Shown piece after piece: positions 11,203 through 22,250 of a DNA stretch of 64,000 bases. The position numbers were made by a program, and so were the translations under genes. The notes below the pieces were generated by a model. That model worked only from the letters and a program-made list of their open reading frames with translations. It had not been told where the DNA came from and searched no databases. Source of the stretch: Aspidiotus rigidus (Eukaryota > Arthropoda > Insecta > Hemiptera > Diaspididae); the NCBI GenBank assembly GCA_035079385.1, contig JAVHKY010000034.1, positions 3,720,001-3,784,000 of the forward strand. The letters are read 5' to 3'. The stretch's first letter is position 1. The number at the start of each line of letters is the position of its first letter.

Positions 11203-12530
11203 CAGTGAAAACCCGAAATCAGTAAATTCTAAAATTCACTAGTCAAAACTAGTTGCCACAAATGGCTTTAGTCAGAACTAGTTTTGACTAGTTAACTCTA
11301 GAATAAAAAAAATTGTTTGAATTCATCAGTAAATTCTAGTTATGACTGAAATGAATTGAAATCGTTCGAGTTCAAAAGGTGACGGTGTTTCCAGACATAC
11401 TTCGGCCAAATTGATAGATATTTGGTAGTTCTGTTCAACTTTGAGGATGAGTAGCTCACACTGGGATAAAATATACGAAAAAGTTCTAAATTTTTCTTCC
11501 TTAATTCACACATTAAACCGCATATCATATGAATTCGTCGGCCTATAAACGTTACAAGAGCAAATCTAACAGTGACTAATTGACGCACACCATTCAAGTA
11601 TAAACAAGCTTTGTGAAAAACAAAAATTCAAGGGTGTTGGAGGCTGGAGGCACTTTGTCTCTGGAGGTACCTTGCCTCCGTCTCCAATGAGGCGAAGATG
11701 GTGAGGATTTAAACCAAGATGTTGGAGGCTGGAGCATTTTGCCTCCGGAGGTACCTTGCTTCCACCTAGAGGCTTGGAGGTGCTTCCAAAGACCCTTTAG
11801 GAGGCACTTTTTTCAACAGTATTCTATTCCTCAAAACCTCATTCAGACACTTTAATGCTAGCGCTGCTCGGTTCGGAGAAAAGCCAAAGTTTTAAGTACA
11901 CCTTCTGAGTATCATCTGTCATCTGGCAACACTGGTAGGCCAATATGCTACATCTGGTCACACTGATCAACATTACAAGTGCCTTCGGAGGCGTCTCCAA
12001 AGATGTCTTCGGTTTCTTCGACAGTGCCTCCGGAGGCATTTTCTCCAATCTCAGTAATTGCGCTGGAGGCATTTGGAGGTACTTTCAGAGACATACTTTG
12101 GAGGTCAGAAGACGCCTCCAAACGTGTCCACTGGAGGCAACCGGAGTCGGAGAGTCATTTTCTGTATTCGTTCCGGACGCCTCTAAAAAAAATATGCCTC
12201 CAACACCCTTGATAAAAATGCAATTACATTTGTACTAGGGAAGAAATTCATTTTACTGATTGGATTCACCCTTCTTGTTTTCGCTAGTTAAAACTAGTTT
12301 TCCCTGACAATCATAATTTCTTCTCTATTTCACTTTTTACTAGTCAATTCTAGTTTTCACTAGTAAAAACTAGTTTTACCTGAAATTATTTAAGTTAAAA
12401 CTAGCTCCAACGCTGAGGGTCACGGTAAATTCTAGAGTTAACTAGTCGAAACTAGTTCTGACTAAAGTCATTTGTGGCAACTAGTTTTGACTAGTGAATT
12501 TTAGAATTTACTTATTTCGGGTTTTAACTG
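11203..12530. mobile_element. Palindromic inverted-repeat element (102-bp TIRs) inserted in the cox1-like copy
   Basis: Left arm 11203-11304 and right arm 12429-12530 are near-identical inverted repeats (about five mismatches) starting CAGTGAAAACCCG and ending CGGGTTTTAACTG. A TA flanks both ends (11201-11202, 12531-12532), as expected of a Tc1/mariner-type target duplication. The arms are rich in ACTAGT words. No transposase is seen, so it is non-autonomous. It carries a second, inner inverted-repeat element. Confidence 0.8.
11629..12211. mobile_element. Inner inverted-repeat element, GGAGGC/GCCTCC rich
   Basis: It is bounded by a perfect 16-base inverted repeat: CAAGGGTGTTGGAGGC at 11629-11644 and its complement at 12196-12211. 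The interior repeats GGAGGC and GCCTCC many times, several fused as palindromes (GCCTCCGGAGG), so a transcript or single strand could fold extensively. It sits inside the 11203-12530 element, which sits inside the mitochondrial insert. ORFs in it are by-products of the repeat and are not called. Confidence 0.65.
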
Positions 12531-12532
12531 TA

Positions 12533-12660
12533 ACATATAATATAAATCCAATGTTTTTATGATTAGTGGAATATGTTTGTTTATTAAACAATTTCATTAT
12601 TAAGAATATCAATTTTAAAATTTAAAATTCAATTTTTAATTTTTTTTATTCATCTGCAAG
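12533..12660 (-). pseudogene. Nuclear mitochondrial insert, cox1 N-terminal part
   Basis: On the - strand this reads TYSTNHKNIGFIL, the highly conserved cox1 N-terminus (W-x-STNHKxIG), at about 12540-12575. It continues across the inserted element into YLILGISSG at about 11160-11200. This links the two AT-rich flanks as one insert disrupted by the palindromic element. Confidence 0.75.
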
Positions 12661-12684
12661 TTTGCAAGCATCATGACAGTTGAT

Positions 12685-13155
12685 TCATCCCAAATATCTG
12701 CCCAGAAAATGACTGAAAATTGAGAGATAGAATGGCTCACCCGATAATACTCATTTGCGACCAAAAAAGGGAGTAAAAATATTGCTAGGTGTTGAGAACA
12801 AATCGATGTCCCAGGGATGCCTGTCCAGAAATCGACTGGAAATTTTGATCAAAATTTAGTGACTGTATGGCTCACCAGATAATACTCCTTTCAGACCAAA
12901 AACGGGAGTGAAAACAGATTTTGTGAACTAATTGACTGATAATGGACCAAGATATGTCCTAGGGATAAATGCCCAGAAATTGAATGGAAATTCTGGTCAA
13001 AATTGAGTTAGCATGCTGCTCGTCCGATGATACTTATTCAGAGTAAAAAATATTGATGAATATTGAGGAAAAATCTACTAAAAATGAACCGAGGTATCTC
13101 CCAGAATATCTGCCCAGAAATCGACTAGAATTTTTACTCAAAATTGAGTAGTAAA
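12685..13155 (+). repeat. Degenerate tandem repeat, about four units of 120-145 bases
   Basis: Units share 'CTGCCCAGAAATCGACTGGA', 'TCAAAATTGAG', 'GGCTCACCxGATAATACTC' and 'GACCAAAAANGGGAGT'. Unit landmarks (the CCCAGAAA word or a variant) lie near 12700, 12820, 12970 and 13110. No coding sense is seen. Confidence 0.6.
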
Positions 13156-13676
13156 TACAATATCAAATTTAGACTAAGAAACGAGGAAAAATTCCAGTCT
13201 ATATTGACAGTATAACGACCAAAAATGGATTTAGTTGAAGCCTTTCATTATCTTTTTAAAACTTCTTCTTTCTAAAATTTTGTATCCATTATTTGTTTTT
13301 ATCTCGACCGTTCCTTGACCAACATTTCTCGTTACTTTTAGTGTTTTAGTTTTTGGATTTCAATAATTTTTTTAATATTTTCTTTTCGTGTATTTTATGA
13401 GTTTCGAGTTCTTATATCTTTATTTTGCTAGTTTGACAATATATAGTGATTTCGAGACTATCTTTGTTATTGTTACGTGCCTATGTGCCATCCAACCCTC
13501 TGGTATAATATGGCTCGTACCTTTGAGGATTCAATCTTATTTATGCTTTGATATTAACCTTGACCCACAATGACGTCATAGCTGGAAGAATTATTTCTGT
13601 TTCTCAAGGACTGAAGTGCTCTAACCTATACTCAGGTTGTGCAGGTATATTCCGTACTAACGCTCACTGCATATAG

Positions 13677-13789
13677 AGGACTATCTGGAAGTTGACGAAG
13701 CCCTGGATGACCCAGCGACAGTCAATGACGATGACTTTTTGTCGCTAACCAATGATTTCGAATCAAGCGAGGATGAAGCTGGAGCCTAA
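13677..13789 (+). CDS. Possible acidic C-terminal exon, unknown gene
   Basis: After an acceptor-like ATATAG the sequence is open for 37 codons to TAA at 13787-13789, reading DYLEVDEALDDPATVNDDDF then SLTNDFESSEDEAGA. The strong Asp/Glu bias looks like a nuclear or transposase-type acidic tail rather than random AT-rich DNA. No partner exons were identified upstream, and the family is unknown. It may be an old gene or transposon fragment. Confidence 0.3.
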
Positions 13790-16700
13790 TTCAACACGTA
13801 ATTTTTCAACGACAACTTCCCCCCGAATGTATAAGACCGACTAACTGAATATGGATAACCGCTCCTACCAAATGGGTAGGCAGGGCGAAGTAATGGGGAA
13901 CTTATGTGCCAATTCATTGCATGTCTGGGTACCATGACCATTTTGCGAAAATTTTCTAGACACACGGAGTGCTAGATTATGTTGTAATTATATTATATTA
14001 GGAGTAATATATTTTCCTCACTAAGGAAATTTGGAATGAAGAACCCACTAAACACAATGTGCACTCAGAACGCTTGTTTCTTTAAAAAGGTGAATCTAAG
14101 GAAAAATTCTGGGAGAGAAATTAATTTTTCTTTTCAATAAAGCACACCTTCAATTTTTCCATTAAGGTTTCTCTTTTCAATTGTAATTTTTTGGGTAAGG
14201 GGCACACCCCTTGTAGGTCCACCTGTACTTCGAGAGTTGAAATTAATTTACACCATGAAACATTGCACGAGAGATCAAGTTCAAAATTTTAAAATATTTG
14301 CGAAATTCTGTTTGTATTTCATTAGATTCTTGTAATGGGTCCATTTTCAAGGACGATTGTGAGCCAACTGTGTAGCCTATGACCAACTTCAAGTACATCA
14401 TTTTAAAGGAAATTTTACGAGGAACATTTTTTGTTCGAAACATTTTCTCCTAGGACTTCAACTTTTCGACTGATTTTGGGGGGCTAAAACGTTCCACAGA
14501 AAGGGTACACAGCTTCCAAGGAGGGAGTGATTTTCAATAATTATGTTGTTTCGGAACATTTTTAATTATAATTCGGTTTTGGTCCTCAAAACGTTTCTAT
14601 TTGTCATTTATCGCCTGTACGTACAGAGAAATGTGATGGGCGCCCATTCTAGTCTTTAATAGCTAGCCGCAGGTCACAGGGTAGTAAAGTTCAAAAGTTT
14701 TCAAATCTCAAGGTCAAATTGGGCTAGAGAATTATCACCAAAACATTCTAGATGGGGTACGAAGGTACCTACGATTTTCAAATTGTTTTCCTAAGAATTC
14801 ATCATTCGTTACTCATTCACTTTTCATTCATATCGAAATATAATTCGAGTTACAAAAAATCGTTTTTGCAAAGAAATAATCCACTCGGGATCAAATAAAA
14901 GTCAACCACTTTATATACGGGTATAAATCCGTAGAAAAAGTGTCCTCAAAAGAGCAAGGTAACACCAATTTCACAGATTATTACAACACACTTTCACTAA
15001 TGACATGAAAAAGTGTCTCCGATGAAAAATATTTCGTACTTTCGTATACACGATGGCCGAATATAAATCTAATCGTATAAATGTTCATAAACATGCAAAT
15101 GAAGTTGAAAAATGCGTGAGATGACGAAATTTCGTTGTTTTTCCTCGTGTTCAAATATGTCGTTTTTAAGGGGGTGAAAAAAAAGGCATCGTACGTATTA
15201 CTCTGTTCTATATAAGCAAACACTATTTCGGGTACCCACCGTGAAAAACTTTTCCTCGGTCTTCGATTAGCGGATATCATCAAAGCAGACGGGAGGAAAT
15301 TTTAATTAAATTCAGCTTATTTGTATATTGACTTTAAAGATAGAGCTAATTATTTTCTGATTTTAATTAGTCTAACGTTCACGTAAGATATATTCTGGTG
15401 GTAGGTAAGCAAAATAAATGTATAATACCCGGAATGAAGTTGAAGTTTCCACAGTACTTTCTAAACACACATAACCGGCAGTGGGGAAGGGGTAGCATTA
15501 GAAACGATGAAAGTTTCATTATTAATAACAGCGAGCTTCGGAGTTGGCGCGACAACGCCTGTTGCTGCCAACTTATTCAACACAATGTGCACCGTTGTGC
15601 CCCGCGTACTCCGCGCTCCGTACCTCGCGGGCCTGTTTAAACCCGCCGTATATTCTGACAAGAACTTATTTGTTAGGTTCAAAGTTACTTTCCGTGTTTG
15701 GTTATTTTTCCTCGTCTCTATTTCAACGTTACTGCTTTTTCCGGGCAATTTTTTTTTTCTGCCACTTTTTGTGACTTGTTGACGAACGACATACGCGAAA
15801 TGCGATGTTCACGCGAAGTGACTTTTATATAAGCGAACTTTTAGCGGAGGGTCACGAAAATTTAGCTTTAATTTATGACTTCCGGTGAGCGCGAGTTGAT
15901 TTTCAGTTCCTTGATTCGTATATTTTTTTTTTTTCTTTCACCGGTAATGAGAAAAGAGTATTTGAAAGTCTGCGATGAAAAATTCTGTTAGAAGTTGATA
16001 ACGTAACAGAAACTTTCTTATAACGGTAGCTACTTCTTGTTGGTATTTCAATTCGTTGATGTACGAATAACTACACCGGTGGGAGTAATCGCAAGTTGCG
16101 GTATGGTGATTCGTCTCATTGTTGTTCGAATAAGTCAATGGCCTTTCGTTCTTTTTCTCTCTAAAACTTGGTGAGTCTAGGTCGAACTATCGAAGCTCAT
16201 TCCACCACACTGACTATAAGGTTGAAGTGAGTTCAGAGAGTCTTCAAACTTAGTTGGATATCAGGGGTCAGTTATCAAAGGAATAATAATATACAAAGCA
16301 ATTGTCTCGCGAACTTTTGAAAAGGGTATCCCATTTGAAAATGTCAAATTGTGGATCTGACTTGAAGGATATCCAAATTTTGAGCTATTACATGAAGTTG
16401 GAAGAATTTCCGAATAGGGAAAGAAAAACGCCGAGTTTGTTTAAGGACTTAAAAAAGTTCCGATTTTAGAGCTATAAGTTTTCGAAGGAGACCAAAAATG
16501 AACTCCAAGAGAGAGAGAACTTCAGAATTGGAGCCGGTATTGGTGAATATAATCTTGTTTGATACCCAGGATCATATCTAGGATGAAGGGAGGGTGGGGA
16601 GAGGGAGGAGTGGACCCACACATAATTTTCATCATGTGCTAGTCTAGTCGCATCACAACAAAATATGCACTTTGTTTCAACCAGCGGCTGTTGCACCCTC

Positions 16701-17000
16701 TGCAAAGGGCAAGGCCCGCAATCTCCACTGTTTTCAATCTTCTCAAGTCTTTAAACTAGGTTGGATGACGACACAAAAGTCGGACGCGGCCCGAGAATCT
16801 TCTTCCCTACTATGAGATATTTATGAATACTCAGGAACGTATTTAGAGAAGGTAGGAGAATCTCTTCCGCAAATTAACAAGATTGGTAGAAAAGTGCATT
16901 TTTTCGAACGGTTGGTAGAATTAGAACAGGTGTGGGCAATCTTATACATTCACCCATACTCGTATATGAATATTTCTCTTCAAGCAATTGTCTGCGCTGG
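13790..17000. other. Long stretch without recognised gene
   Basis: Mostly non-repetitive sequence. Overlapping opposite-strand ORFs at 15.4-15.8 kb arise from a GC-richer block and show no recognisable domain. Short ORFs at 14243-14443, 14981-15283, 15938-16138 and 16472-16705 (all -) have no family features. No tRNA, rRNA or array was seen. Confidence 0.4.
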
Positions 17001-17380
17001 ACCGGGTAAATCATGACGACTCTAAATCGACTCTTTATTTCGACCGGAATTGACGTCGATTTATTTAGTTCCGCTTGATATCGACCGCAGATCGACTCTC
17101 AAACACTCCCGCTCTTCGTTTCCACCGACTTGTTGTTGACCTGAAATTGAGACGACTGCGACTCCCAGTATAGTCATAAATTGACCTCGACTGAAAATCA
17201 ACATTGGTTTTGGATCGTTTGTACGTCATCAATTGGTAAAAGATTTGCAATTGACGTCGACATTGTCTCAATGTCAAGTGCACAACCTGGTAGGGTTTCA
17301 GAATCGATGTAAAAAATGAGTCAAGTTCTGATATTTAAGTTTTAATATAGACTACATTGCGTCGATTTGGCCATGGCTAC
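17000..17380. repeat. TCGAC-word-rich degenerate repeat, block 1
   Basis: The words TCGAC/GTCGA and close variants recur at short irregular spacing (for example around 17035-17100 and 17140-17270). The same character returns at 18.9-20.06 kb and 22.25-22.57 kb. It looks like an old, decayed short-unit repeat. Confidence 0.45.
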
Positions 17381-18010
17381 CCTGGTCAAGGCATAATTAA
17401 GATTCTTAATAGTCCTCGTCGTACAATTACTAGCCGCTACAGCGCCTTAATGGCTCGGTTTGCGGCGTTGACATGGGCTCCTGCTTTGAGGGATCGCTCC
17501 CGGCTCGTACTTTGAGAGGTCGGCAACACTCTCAAAATGTCAAGGGCCGCAGCTTAGGACACCCATGTTCGTGCTTTGCACTCGCCTGCAGCGCAGTGGG
17601 GCGCTCGCAAATGCTTCCCATAAAATTTTTTGATTCAGTTTTTCACCTATTCCACTCAGTTATGGATTTCACATTCAGGAAAAGCCGAAGCTTGATAAGG
17701 TCTGGTATTCTACCGGAATTTTCAAATATTTAACTAATCTATTTTTACTTCAGAGCTCCCACTAAAACAGAATTTCTAGAAAGGAACAGACGGTAAAACG
17801 TTTCGCTCCAACCTTTGGTCGCAGTTTTCAAACATTTCGTGCGTAATTGTTTAGCTAAATGGGCCGAAAACATCTTAATATCAATGATAGGACAAAAACG
17901 ACGCAGCAAAAGAACAACAGACGACCCCATCCTCGGCAGAGCTCGATCTCGCGTCGTTGCGCGCATGCGCTGGACAGAATGACAAAAATGAAGGGTTCGG
18001 GGGAAAAATA
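17380..18010. other. Stretch without recognised gene
   Basis: A GC-richer block at 17.45-17.6 kb gives an 86-codon open frame, and overlapping frames run at 17.75-18.17 kb. None shows a domain or splice context that I recognise. Confidence 0.35.
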
Positions 18011-18291
18011 CAGGGTGTTTACGGATCCCGGAAAACCCCGGAACTTCAGGAAAGCCTTGGAATCCGTAAAGAGGGCCCGGAAACTCGGATTGTCCCGGAA
18101 TTCAGCTGGGTCAGCCCAGAAAAATTCTCTTCCCAAGACTATGGAAAAATTGTTCCATAGAAAATTGATATGATTTTCAATGTTCCGTAAAGAAAGAAAA
18201 AAAAAAAAAAAATGTAAAAATCCCGAGAAAATTCGTCTCTATTTTCCCGAAAAATCCCAGAAAGTCCCGTTCTGATTTTGGTAGACATCCT
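18011..18291. mobile_element. MITE with CAGGGTGT-type ends, copy 1
   Basis: It begins CAGGGTGTTTACGG and ends GTAGACATCCTAT, imperfect inverted ends. The interior has repeated 'CCCGGAA' and 'TCCCGAAAAATCCC' words and an A-run at about 18197-18213. It resembles the element at 44484-44736 in its ends and its 'AGGGAATTTT'-type interior. No ORF is supported inside. Confidence 0.6.
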
Positions 18292-18382
18292 ATAAGAAGG
18301 TTGAATATCTTAAAGAAACGATCTGAACAATTGGAGTTCTTGCATCATAGAAGAAAAACCAGTTTTCCAAAACGTTTTGTTT

Positions 18383-18628
18383 GAACATTCACCCTTTACC
18401 CTTCAAATGACATTGCGTTCGCTTCAGATGATTCTCTATCCTTAAAAGCTGCGCGCAGCGGAGATACAATTTTTATTGGAAATTCTCTTTCTATGGTAGC
18501 TAAAATTTTTATGCCTTACGGCTTTGAAGTAATTGAGGGGTTATCTGGAGAAACGGCAATTTTTAAGTATAAAGTGTATGGAATAATCGCCCTTTTTCCA
18601 GATAACCACTCAATTATTCTTGTATAAG
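18383..18628 (+). other. Open frame without a start codon, overlapping a hairpin
   Basis: About 80 codons are open, ending in TAA, including NDIAFASDDSLSLKAARS and IALFPDNHSIILV. There is no ATG near its start and no acceptor that I can defend. Bases about 18530-18560 and 18587-18620 are an imperfect inverted repeat (GGTTATCTGGA against TCCAGATAACC), giving a roughly 38-base-arm hairpin with a short loop. It may be a gene remnant or a small fold-back repeat; coding status is undecided. Confidence 0.25.
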
Positions 18629-18889
18629 ATAAATAATTCCTGAAAATTTGAAAACGATTGGTCGCCAGGTCCTTGAGACATAAGAGGACAAACAAACATA
18701 ATTATTTAGATGACTCCGGATTCGGTCTGCAAGCAGCAAAGTCACCAAACATAGAGAATCCTTCAATGGGATGACTGAAGAGAGAGGGGCAAGGGCTATA
18801 CGTATCCACCAACCCTTCAGAAAAGGCTTAAATTAATCACGCAATTCAAAATTTTTCTTTCAAGAAACAAGGGGAAGAACTTTTTGAAC

Positions 18890-20060
18890 AATGGGATATC
18901 ACCCCAAGTGTACTTTTCAATCAACGTTGATCTTCGAGCGTCAACCGAAAATCTTAACAATCAACTAAAAATTTACTCTTTTGAAGTTTTGCAATTGCGT
19001 CGATATTGAAATCAATTGTACGTTGACGTCGGTATCAATTGTCAATATGGAGCTGTCGAATCCATTCTTATCATTTATCTCGTCGATTTCAAGTTGTCTT
19101 CTTATAATATATTATTCTGAAATTGATTGCTCTGTTGCGTCCATTAAAAGCATGAACAAATTTTTGAAACTTTTGGAATAAACATGACCTATTGAAGATA
19201 TTCCTGGAAGTATTTTCGACGCTATAAATATAGGTAGAATATAATTTTCCGTTTTTTGATATTACCTCTCATTATTAAGCAATACTCATGTTTAGTTCCC
19301 GCAGTTTATCGTGGCAGGCTAGTGTACCTTCTCGCGCATTGGAATTTTGTAGCCCAATAAGATACGTTACGCGTCGCAACAAACCGCGGTAACCAAACGT
19401 GAGTATTGCCCAATGATGAGAAGTAATATTGCAAAACGGCGAATTATTGTATCCAGCGTCAAAAATACTTCTAGAAATACGAGTATCTTAGGTAGTTCAT
19501 GTTCAGTCCAAAAATTTCAAATTTGTTCATGTGCCTTACTAATGCTCTGGAAATACATATATGCGAAATCGACGTCGATCTTCAGTCTATATATGTGTAC
19601 TTTTTGTGTGTTCGGTGAATTCGCTACTCGCAGACAGAATGCGTAGTCGCGGTAATGATGAGACTCATCAAAAATCTCAATTATACTTGATCAGTGTCGC
19701 AATGGTCAAATAGGCGCAAATTTCAATCGATTTACAGGCTACATCAAAATTTAATATTGGGAGTCGACTTATTTTTGGCTTCCATTTTGAAATTCTATCA
19801 GATTGTGCGCTTGTCGACGTCAGTTGCAAGTTTTTACCAATAAATCGACCTAAAACAAATGTTGATTTCCAGTCGTCACCAATCTAATCTATAACATCGG
19901 GAGTCCACACTCAATTTTAGGGTCTATAATAAGTTGATAGTTGGGTCGATTTTGAGTCGACTTTCAGTCCTTTTGGGTTAATTACGGTCAACATCGGGCG
20001 GAACTAGGTCGACTATTGGTTGAAATAACGAGTCAATTTAATAACGACCCGGTTAATCGA
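18890..20060. repeat. TCGAC-word-rich degenerate repeat, block 2
   Basis: Many TCGAC, GTCGA and TCGATTT words in both orientations, as at 17.0 and 22.3 kb. It is interrupted by the small inverted-repeat element at 19260-19428. No genes recognised. Confidence 0.4.
19260..19428. mobile_element. 169-bp fold-back MITE
   Basis: Left arm 19260-19307 and right arm 19381-19428 are 48-base inverted repeats with about seven mismatches (outer TATTACCTCTCATTATTAAG against TATTACTTCTCATCATTGGG read from the other strand). The loop is 73 bases. No coding capacity. Confidence 0.75.
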
Positions 20061-20113
20061 GAAATCGTGACTGTAGAATCAATGCGTTTTTTAATTTTAC
20101 GGTTGTCCATTAT

Positions 20114-20712
20114 GAAGAGGTACACTCACAAAGAGTAAGAAAGACAGATACAAAAACCGCAATAAAATAATATAATAAATAAATTAATTTTAAATATTAT
20201 TAATAGAAATTTTTAATTTTTATAATTATTAACTATAATTTAATTAATTAAAAAAATATGATTTTAACAAAATTCATAATTAATTTAAAAAATTAATAGG
20301 TAAGTCTCTTGGAAAAAAAATTTAATTATTAATAATAAAAAATAAATAATATCAATATAATATATTTAAGTAATAATTAATTTTATTAAATTTAATATCC
20401 AATTATTATATTTATAATATTAATAAATTATTTAAAATTAATTTTAATATTCAAATTTAATTAATTATGATATTGTGCAAGCTTAAGCGGTTAAACAATA
20501 TTAATAAACATTTATTAATAAAAATATATAAAATTATTTAAATAAAATTATTTTAGATGAAATTTTTTAATAATTTATAAAAAGTTTTAGTAAATGAATA
20601 ATTTTTAAAATAAAGGATTAGATACCCTAAAATATTATTAAATATAAATTATTATATTGAAGATTTAGGTTTTTGTATCTGTCTTTTTTACTCTTCGTGA
20701 GTATACCTCTTC
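20114..20712 (+). pseudogene. Nuclear mitochondrial 12S rRNA fragment between 45-bp inverted repeats
   Basis: The AT-rich interior carries two landmarks of small-subunit mitochondrial rRNA in the right order on the + strand: GTGCAAGCTTAAGCGGTTA at 20475-20493 (degraded form of GTGCCAGC..CGCGGTTA) and GGATTAGATACCCTA at 20615-20629, 140 bases apart as in insect 12S genes. It covers roughly the 5' half. The arms 20114-20158 and 20668-20712 are inverted copies with three mismatches in 45 bases (GAAGAGGTA..CAAAAACC). The insert is thus enclosed in an inverted duplication or fold-back element. Confidence 0.85.
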
Positions 20713-20963
20713 AAAATCGAGACTGTCCTCCTCTTCGATTTCCGTTCTAAAAAAAGACTCACTTGTACTATCGCTTTGAGCAGTACGTTGTTCTTCTCTT
20801 TCCCCTCTAACCAAAGAAAATTTCGCACCCTTAAGACCAAAAATTTGCTCAATTATTTGTTCTTCATTTCTGACAAATTGTATCGTTTGGTACTCTTCGT
20901 TTCAATTACCTTAACAGAATCATACTTGGAATTCAGTGAATAAAAAAATTTATTTTTAACCAT
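20665..20963 (-). pseudogene. Coding-like remnant that runs into the right inverted repeat
   Basis: On the - strand an ATG at 20963 opens MVKNKFFYSLNSKYDSVKVI. One frame away, 77 codons are open from about 20898 to a TAA at 20665-20667, including VRNEEQIIEQIFGLKGAKFS then a Ser/Glu-rich run. One apparent frameshift separates the two. The final 15 codons (EEVYSRRVKKTDTKT) are the inverted-repeat arm beside the 12S fragment. I do not recognise the protein. It may be a gene or transposon ORF that the mitochondrial insertion broke. Confidence 0.4.
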
Positions 20964-22250
20964 TTTCCCAGGTAGGCGCGGTCGACGAATATAATACATT
21001 CATATTATATGACCTAGAGCCAGCGAATCTTAGATGTTTTCAATATTTGCGAGACAGGTAATCAAATGTTTTCGGATGAAAAAATCATATGTCCCGCTGT
21101 AGAACTATATTTCTAATGAAAAATAATGTATATTATTTCTAGCCCCGCGCATCTTCCGTGTCATTTGCATAATTTTGAATATATGAACTAGCGAGTATTG
21201 CCGCGTCAAACTTGTAATGTGCCTTTTATCATTCGTGAGGGTACATTCGTTAGATTCATCGCATTCACAGAAGCAACGGTCGCACGCTCATCAATTTTTC
21301 CACATCTTCCCAAATTACCTGGAGAGTTGTAATTATGATAATGGCCCGAATAGAAGTACAATAAAGCAGCCAGCATACTACTGCAGCTACCAACAGTTAT
21401 TTGTTTCGGTTGTCAAAATTATTAGACGAGCGAAGAATGTTCGAAGTTCGCATGCAAGTGGCTTATTTTTTTCCCTAAAATAACGATCAAACGGCACACA
21501 CATCACTATATTAGATTCAAAAAACAGGAGGGTGCATGTCACCGGTTTGGAACCAAATCGTGACACTTCGCAGTACATCTCAGTCTGCATTCTGCAATTA
21601 TACGACGAATATAGAGTCACGAATAATATTAGTTTCTCCCCTTTTGATCGGTGTCGAAAGTCGAAAACATCGTGTAAACAAAACCTATCCGGTTACAATG
21701 CGCCGAACCTAAAAACTAGTTTCTCAGTCTGTGCGAGTACAGTCCTCACCGGAAGTAATTGACTTTTTTATTTACATTGGCTACGAAAGTACTTTTTGAC
21801 GCCATATTGTGGTTTCTCAATGACGAACGATTTCGTCCGAGTTCATCGGATTTGTAAGGGACGGCGTGAAAGAAAGTGTTGTAATTCCGAATAGTTGAGA
21901 AAGAAAAGGCTCTGAATAATTACTCAATGTGCGGTTAGGGTGGAACTTCCATTATCTATGTTCTAACGTTCGAAAAAATACGAATGTTTAAAGACAGCTC
22001 ACTTCGCTGCCCGTTTGTGAAGTCTCGCTCATTGGCTGCTTCAATTCAAGCGAGCAGCAAGGAGGGTCCTTTTTCTCATTCGGAATTTTTCACAATTTCC
22101 TAAGAACTCGCAACCACCTTCTAGCGAGCAGGTTGATAAGGTTTCGGAATTGCGGTCGCAAGAAAATCAAATTCTGGTGTTAGATTTTAATGGCTCTCAT
22201 TATATAATTTATGACTACGCATTCAAAGTCACCAACAGAACGCTTCAAGA
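20964..22250. other. Stretch without recognised gene
   Basis: ORFs at 21217-21483 and 21532-21762 (+) and 21387-21620 (-) overlap each other and have no family features. No RNA gene or clear repeat was recognised. Confidence 0.4.

Noticed and set aside
11839..12238. Overlapping ORFs on both strands
   Set aside because: By-products of the GGAGGC/GCCTCC-rich inner palindromic element.
15398..15782. Five overlapping ORFs on both strands at 15.4-15.8 kb
   Set aside because: They share one GC-richer block, have no recognisable domain, and no splice or start context favours any of them.
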